A stretch of DNA of 64,000 nt from Latilactobacillus sakei subsp. sakei DSM 20017 = JCM 1157 (GTDB lineage: Bacteria; Bacillota; Bacilli; Lactobacillales; Lactobacillaceae). A model generated the notes under the pieces. That model was not told the DNA's origin and did no database searches. It worked only from the letters and a program-made list of their open reading frames with translations. Of the stretch, positions 60,706 to 64,000 are shown in pieces. The translations under genes were made by a program, and so were the position numbers. The number at the start of each line of letters is the position of its first letter. Within the stretch, counting starts at the first letter, position 1. The DNA lies in contig NZ_AP017929.1 in NCBI RefSeq assembly GCF_002370355.1, positions 434,001 to 498,000 of the forward strand, in the 5' to 3' direction.

Positions 60706-61275
60706 ATGTTAGCCACTACGCTTAAAAAACGTCGTATTGATCTACATTTAACTCAACAAGCTGTCGCAGATCAGCTTCACACAAGTCGACAGACTATTTC
60801 GAACTGGGAAAACGGTAAAAACTATCCCGACGTCCCAATGCTGGTCGCCATTAGTAATCTATATGATTTATCACTCGACGATATGTTGAAGCAAGACACC
60901 AACTATCTCAATAAAGTCGCTAACGATTACCAGTTAATTAATCAACAAAAAAAGACACACTTATTAGATTATGCCTTGTTGCTTACTTTATCGGGATTGG
61001 TCATCATCATTCTAGCTACGATTTTTTTCAAATCACTGGTCAATGAACAGTTAACTGGGCTCTTAGTCTTAGTTTTTACAACAATCCTCGTTATCTTGAG
61101 CTACTTTAAAACAGTTCAATTCTACTCTAAACAGCCTGGAAATAAGCAGCCCCTCTTGATTCCTAAGGTCGTTGGAATCGGCCTGACAATCAACCCTAAC
61201 CATCCAATTGGTAAAATAATATGGTTATTTATTTTAATTTTTGTAGTTGGTAGCTTACTGACCGTTATTTTTTAA
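60706..61275 (+). CDS. XRE-family HTH regulator with C-terminal membrane domain
   Basis: A 189-residue protein. Residues 1-60 are a Cro/CI-type HTH (L-T-Q-Q-A-V-A-D-Q-L-H-T-S-R-Q-T-I-S-N-W-E-N-G-K). Four hydrophobic segments follow (two around 85-130 and one or two at 145-188), so it is tethered to the membrane. Similar proteins are common in Lactobacillales; signals unknown. GGGGGAGG lies upstream of ATG. Single gene between the 60.2-60.7 kb gap and a terminator. Confidence 0.85.
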   Translation: MLATTLKKRRIDLHLTQQAVADQLHTSRQTISNWENGKNYPDVPMLVAISNLYDLSLDDMLKQDTNYLNKVANDYQLINQQKKTHLLDYALLLTLSGLVIIILATIFFKSLVNEQLTGLLVLVFTTILVILSYFKTVQFYSKQPGNKQPLLIPKVVGIGLTINPNHPIGKIIWLFILIFVVGSLLTVIF

Positions 61276-61283
61276 AAGAAGCT

Positions 61284-61325
61284 AAAAAAAGTGCTAACCC
61301 TTTTTTCTGGGTTAACACTTTTTTA
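61284..61325. terminator. Bidirectional terminator
   Basis: AAAAAAAGTGCTAACCC and GGGTTAACACTTTTTT pair between the convergent XRE-type and sortase genes. Confidence 0.9.
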
Positions 61326-61988
61326 TTAGCCAAATACTTTTAAATTCGTCTTATTCGCTTTTTCAGTCTTCACTAATTCGCCTTGGACGCACCACCGACG
61401 AACCGTTTGATCACAGGTAATTAAGGTGACCATTTTATGTCCCGGGACATCATCGATTACTTTGACTTCTTCAGGGGCAATCGATTTTTTAACGTTTACG
61501 CGGTATGAATAGACGTTTTGTAAATCAGTTAGGTAAACCATATCGCCGACTTTAACATTTTCCAATGGTAAAAAGATGTTGGTAAATGAATGACCGGCTA
61601 AGGCATAGTTATTATCGGCACCCATCTTCTGGTCAGGTTTCATCGTACCACCGCCTTGGGCCATTGTTGCTTCTGAGACGCCCTTCATGACCGGCAATGC
61701 AATTCCGACGCTCGGAACCGCAACCTTCCCTAAAACAATCACATCGCCCTTAACGGCGGCGCTGACGATTTGCTTTGTATCGAGTGTTTTAACACTATTG
61801 AAATCAAAATTAGCCTTTTTATGTTGGTTTTTCTTAATTTGAGCGGCCGTCACCGTATTCATCCGGCGATTAGCCATTGATTTAACCATTTGATTGCGAA
61901 TTGGGCCAATAAAAACAAGTATTAAACCAATGAGCAATAAAAGTGCTAGCAGACTATTAATAAGCCGATTCTTCGTCTTTTTTTGCAC
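61326..61988 (-). CDS. srtA: Class A sortase
   Basis: A 220-residue membrane-anchored transpeptidase. The N-terminal membrane helix (residues ~8-27) is followed by the sortase barrel. The catalytic histidine is in L-A-G-H-S-F, the cysteine in L-I-T-C-D-Q and the arginine in T-V-R-R-W-C-V-Q-G. It links LPxTG proteins to peptidoglycan. The extra cysteine in R-R-W-C is less usual. Length is normal for SrtA. Confidence 0.92.
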   Translation of the reverse strand: MQKKTKNRLINSLLALLLLIGLILVFIGPIRNQMVKSMANRRMNTVTAAQIKKNQHKKANFDFNSVKTLDTKQIVSAAVKGDVIVLGKVAVPSVGIALPVMKGVSEATMAQGGGTMKPDQKMGADNNYALAGHSFTNIFLPLENVKVGDMVYLTDLQNVYSYRVNVKKSIAPEEVKVIDDVPGHKMVTLITCDQTVRRWCVQGELVKTEKANKTNLKVFG

Positions 61989-62062
61989 AACAATTTATCC
62001 CCTTTACTACTGATTTATTTTATTGTATCACATCTCAAAGCGGTTACTCATTTTAAAAAGTC

Positions 62063-62521
62063 TTATTTTTCCACAATAATTGCCGGATGCATTAAATTTC
62101 GAAATAAATTAGCGGTAATCGCAATTGCCAGTGAGATAACAACTAACCCTAGGTCAATCAACATGACACCCGGTGTCGCTTGTCTGACTGCAATTAAATA
62201 GAATAATGGTAAGCTCAAGAGATAGGCCGCGCCATTGATACTGGCGACTTTTTGAATTTGGCGGAGGGCTTGTTGTGTCTGCTGGCCAAAATGACCGACT
62301 AGATCGACCTCGCGTAAAATTCGTTGGAGTTGGTACAACCCCCAAAGTACCAGGATCAATGACCCATAAACCAAGAGAACGACCAACCACAAGCCACCCG
62401 GAATTTGGGGGAAGTTCTGCGCAATTTTATGCGTTAACCGTGGCCCAATCAACCCGATAAAGATTAGCGGTAAGCTGGCTAAGCCACAAACTAATTTCAA
62501 AAATAGGATTTGAATTTTCAT
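62063..62521 (-). CDS. DUF2975-like membrane protein
   Basis: A 152-residue protein with four hydrophobic segments arranged as in DUF2975 proteins (two, then a polar L-Q-R-I-L-R-E-V-D-L-V-G-H-F-G region, then two). In many Firmicutes DUF2975 genes are followed by a small XRE gene; none follows here. ATG at 62521 after AGGAGGTGAG is preferred. Function unknown. Confidence 0.75.
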   Translation of the reverse strand: MKIQILFLKLVCGLASLPLIFIGLIGPRLTHKIAQNFPQIPGGLWLVVLLVYGSLILVLWGLYQLQRILREVDLVGHFGQQTQQALRQIQKVASINGAAYLLSLPLFYLIAVRQATPGVMLIDLGLVVISLAIAITANLFRNLMHPAIIVEK

Positions 62522-62605
62522 GTCACTCACCTCCTCTTTAATTTAAGCGATTCACACCAAATAAACAATTTAAACGCCGCGCCTTTATCCAAAAATTAAG
62601 AAACA

Positions 62606-62641
62606 AAAAAAGCGGCTGATCCACAGGACCAACCGCTAAGT
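62606..62641 (-). terminator. Terminator of the second NCS2 permease gene
   Basis: AGCGGTTGGTCC and GGATCAGCCGCT pair on the minus strand and run into TTTTTTT, just after the permease stop. Confidence 0.85.
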
Positions 62642-62645
62642 CGTG

Positions 62646-63956
62646 TTAACCGACGTTTAGAATATACATAAAGATTACGAATACGAAAAAGAGCACGTAC
62701 ATAATTGGATGAATTTCCTTACGACGACCAGCCGTAATCATCGTGATTGGGTAAACGATAAACCCTAAAGCAATCCCATCTGAAATACTGTAAGTTAAAG
62801 GCATCCCCAAAACGATTAAGAAAGCTGGAATCGCGATTTCCAATTTTTCCCAGTCAATTTTCTTCAATGATTGCGCCATTAACACCCCAACAATTACTAA
62901 AGCCGGCGCCGTTACTTGTGACGTCACCACCGTTAAAAGTGGTGAGAAGAATAAACTGAAGACGAATAAAATCCCGGTAACCACTGCTGTTAAACCAGTC
63001 CGACCACCAACGGCAATCCCGGCTGATGATTCGACGAAGGCCCCAACAGGTGATGTCCCCAAGAGTGAACCAGCCAACATTGCTGAAGAATCTGACATCA
63101 AGGCTTTCCCAACACGTGGCATCTTGTTGTCCTTCATGAAACCAGCTTGTTCAGCTAAACCAACCAATGTGCCCGCTGTATCGAAGAACGTCACTAATAA
63201 GAACGTCAAGACAACCACCCACATTTGAACCGTATTAATATCCCCAACATGATTCAAACCAGCTAGGAATGTTGGTTTTAAACTAGGTGCGGCAGCGACA
63301 AAATGAGTTGGTAACTTAATTAAACCCGTTACGGCCCCTAAAATAGAAGTTAAGACCATTCCAATAAAAATCGCACCTGGTACTTTTTTAACCATTAAAA
63401 TAATTGTAATAATCAAGCCAAAAACTGTTAACCAAGTCGTGCCTTGTGAGAAGTCCCCAAGACCCACGACTGTTGATTTATTGGCGACGATTAAACCACC
63501 GCCATGTAAGCCGATAAAAGCCACAAACATCCCAATCCCGGCCGAAATTGCTAATTTAAGATCGCGCGGAATCGCATCAATAATGATTTCACGTAATTTA
63601 AAAATAGTGATTACCATGAAAATCAATGAAGCGACAAACACACCTGCGAGTGCCGTTTGCCATGAAACACCCATCCCAATGACTACTGAATAACTAAAAA
63701 ACGCGTTAATCCCAAGTGCGGGAGCTGTTGCGATTGGATATTTAGCGTACAAGCCCATCAAGAAACACCCGATGGCACTGGCTAAAGCAGTCGCCGCGAA
63801 AACGGCCCCTTTATCCATCCCTGAAGCACCCAAAACGCTTGGATTAACAAATAAAATGTAAACCATTGAAATAAACGTGGTGAATCCGGCTAGAATTTCC
63901 CGTTGGACCGTTGAATGTTGTTCTTCGATACCGAAGAAACGACTTACTTTTTCCAT
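62646..63956 (-). CDS. NCS2-family purine permease, second copy
   Basis: A 436-residue protein, 12-14 hydrophobic segments, closely resembling the one at 47347. Signatures are F-V-N-P-S-V-L-G-A-S-G-M-D-K-G-A, A-P-A-L-G-I-N-A-F-F (conventional G-x-N), and F-D-T-A-G-T-L-V-G-L-A-E-Q. It imports hypoxanthine, guanine or adenine with protons. It is monocistronic; only 44 bp of upstream DNA is visible, so a purine riboswitch or PurBox could lie outside the window. Confidence 0.93.
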   Translation of the reverse strand: MEKVSRFFGIEEQHSTVQREILAGFTTFISMVYILFVNPSVLGASGMDKGAVFAATALASAIGCFLMGLYAKYPIATAPALGINAFFSYSVVIGMGVSWQTALAGVFVASLIFMVITIFKLREIIIDAIPRDLKLAISAGIGMFVAFIGLHGGGLIVANKSTVVGLGDFSQGTTWLTVFGLIITIILMVKKVPGAIFIGMVLTSILGAVTGLIKLPTHFVAAAPSLKPTFLAGLNHVGDINTVQMWVVVLTFLLVTFFDTAGTLVGLAEQAGFMKDNKMPRVGKALMSDSSAMLAGSLLGTSPVGAFVESSAGIAVGGRTGLTAVVTGILFVFSLFFSPLLTVVTSQVTAPALVIVGVLMAQSLKKIDWEKLEIAIPAFLIVLGMPLTYSISDGIALGFIVYPITMITAGRRKEIHPIMYVLFFVFVIFMYILNVG

Positions 63957-64000
63957 AATAACTCCTCTAAAACAACTAATTTTCCCACTATCTTTTTAGT

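Overview
The window looks like a chromosomal segment of a lactic acid bacterium, most likely Latilactobacillus sakei or a close relative. The evidence is low-GC coding DNA, a walRK-yycHI-walJ-htrA-rlmH block, a D-aspartate racemase/ligase pair (expected for a Lys-D-Asp cell-wall cross-bridge), and IS3-family elements of 1180 bp resembling those I recall from L. sakei. Species assignment is inference; no 16S or database comparison was possible.

Region 1 (1-4.4 kb) is accessory scrap. It holds the start of a GrpB-like gene, a pentapeptide-repeat gene cleanly split by an IS3 element, a serine resolvase with resolvase-type repeat sites, a second IS3 element and the tail of an ISL3 transposase. 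Region 2 (4.4-10.9 kb) is a maltose phosphorolysis operon: transporter, maltose phosphorylase, epimerase, beta-phosphoglucomutase and a LacI regulator, with an operator overlapping the promoter. Region 3 (11.1-16.7 kb) has two same-orientation copies of a broken IS30 element flanking an acyl-CoA dehydrogenase-EtfB-EtfA operon of visibly higher GC, which looks like a composite-transposon import. The right IS30 copy sits inside a remnant of a second IS30 type, next to a 202-bp MITE derived from it.

Region 4 (16.9-25.7 kb) contains a CHRD-like/DUF305 convergent pair, an IS256 element, a second identical MITE, and a class Ib ribonucleotide reductase operon (nrdI-nrdE-nrdF-like-nrdF) behind paired NrdR-box-like sites. 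The extra NrdF-like protein has lost four of six metal ligands and the radical tyrosine. An intact IS30 element ends the region and truncates an Mga-like regulator. Region 5 (26-36.4 kb) is mostly housekeeping: a Fur-family regulator, a guanylate kinase-like protein, a PcsB-type NlpC/P60 hydrolase, a thiol peroxidase, MarR, VanZ, a beta-lactamase-fold hydrolase, phosphoglycerate mutase, and the D-Asp racemase and ligase.

Region 6 (36.5-49.9 kb) has a signal peptidase, transporters and purine salvage genes (adenine deaminase, NCS2 permease, adenosine deaminase around a PurR-type operator). Three convergent intergenic gaps carry seven copies of a ~115-bp repeat. Its stems vary but stay complementary, its internal loops are conserved, and it keeps GTG...CACGTT ends. 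This is the best candidate for an undescribed structured RNA/DNA family here. Region 7 (49.9-64 kb) has rlmH, a DnaA-box cluster, htrA, walJ and a wal operon in which an IS3 copy replaces the end of yycH and the start of yycI. It continues with tRNA-Lys, a second resolvase, an XRE membrane regulator, a sortase and a second NCS2 permease.
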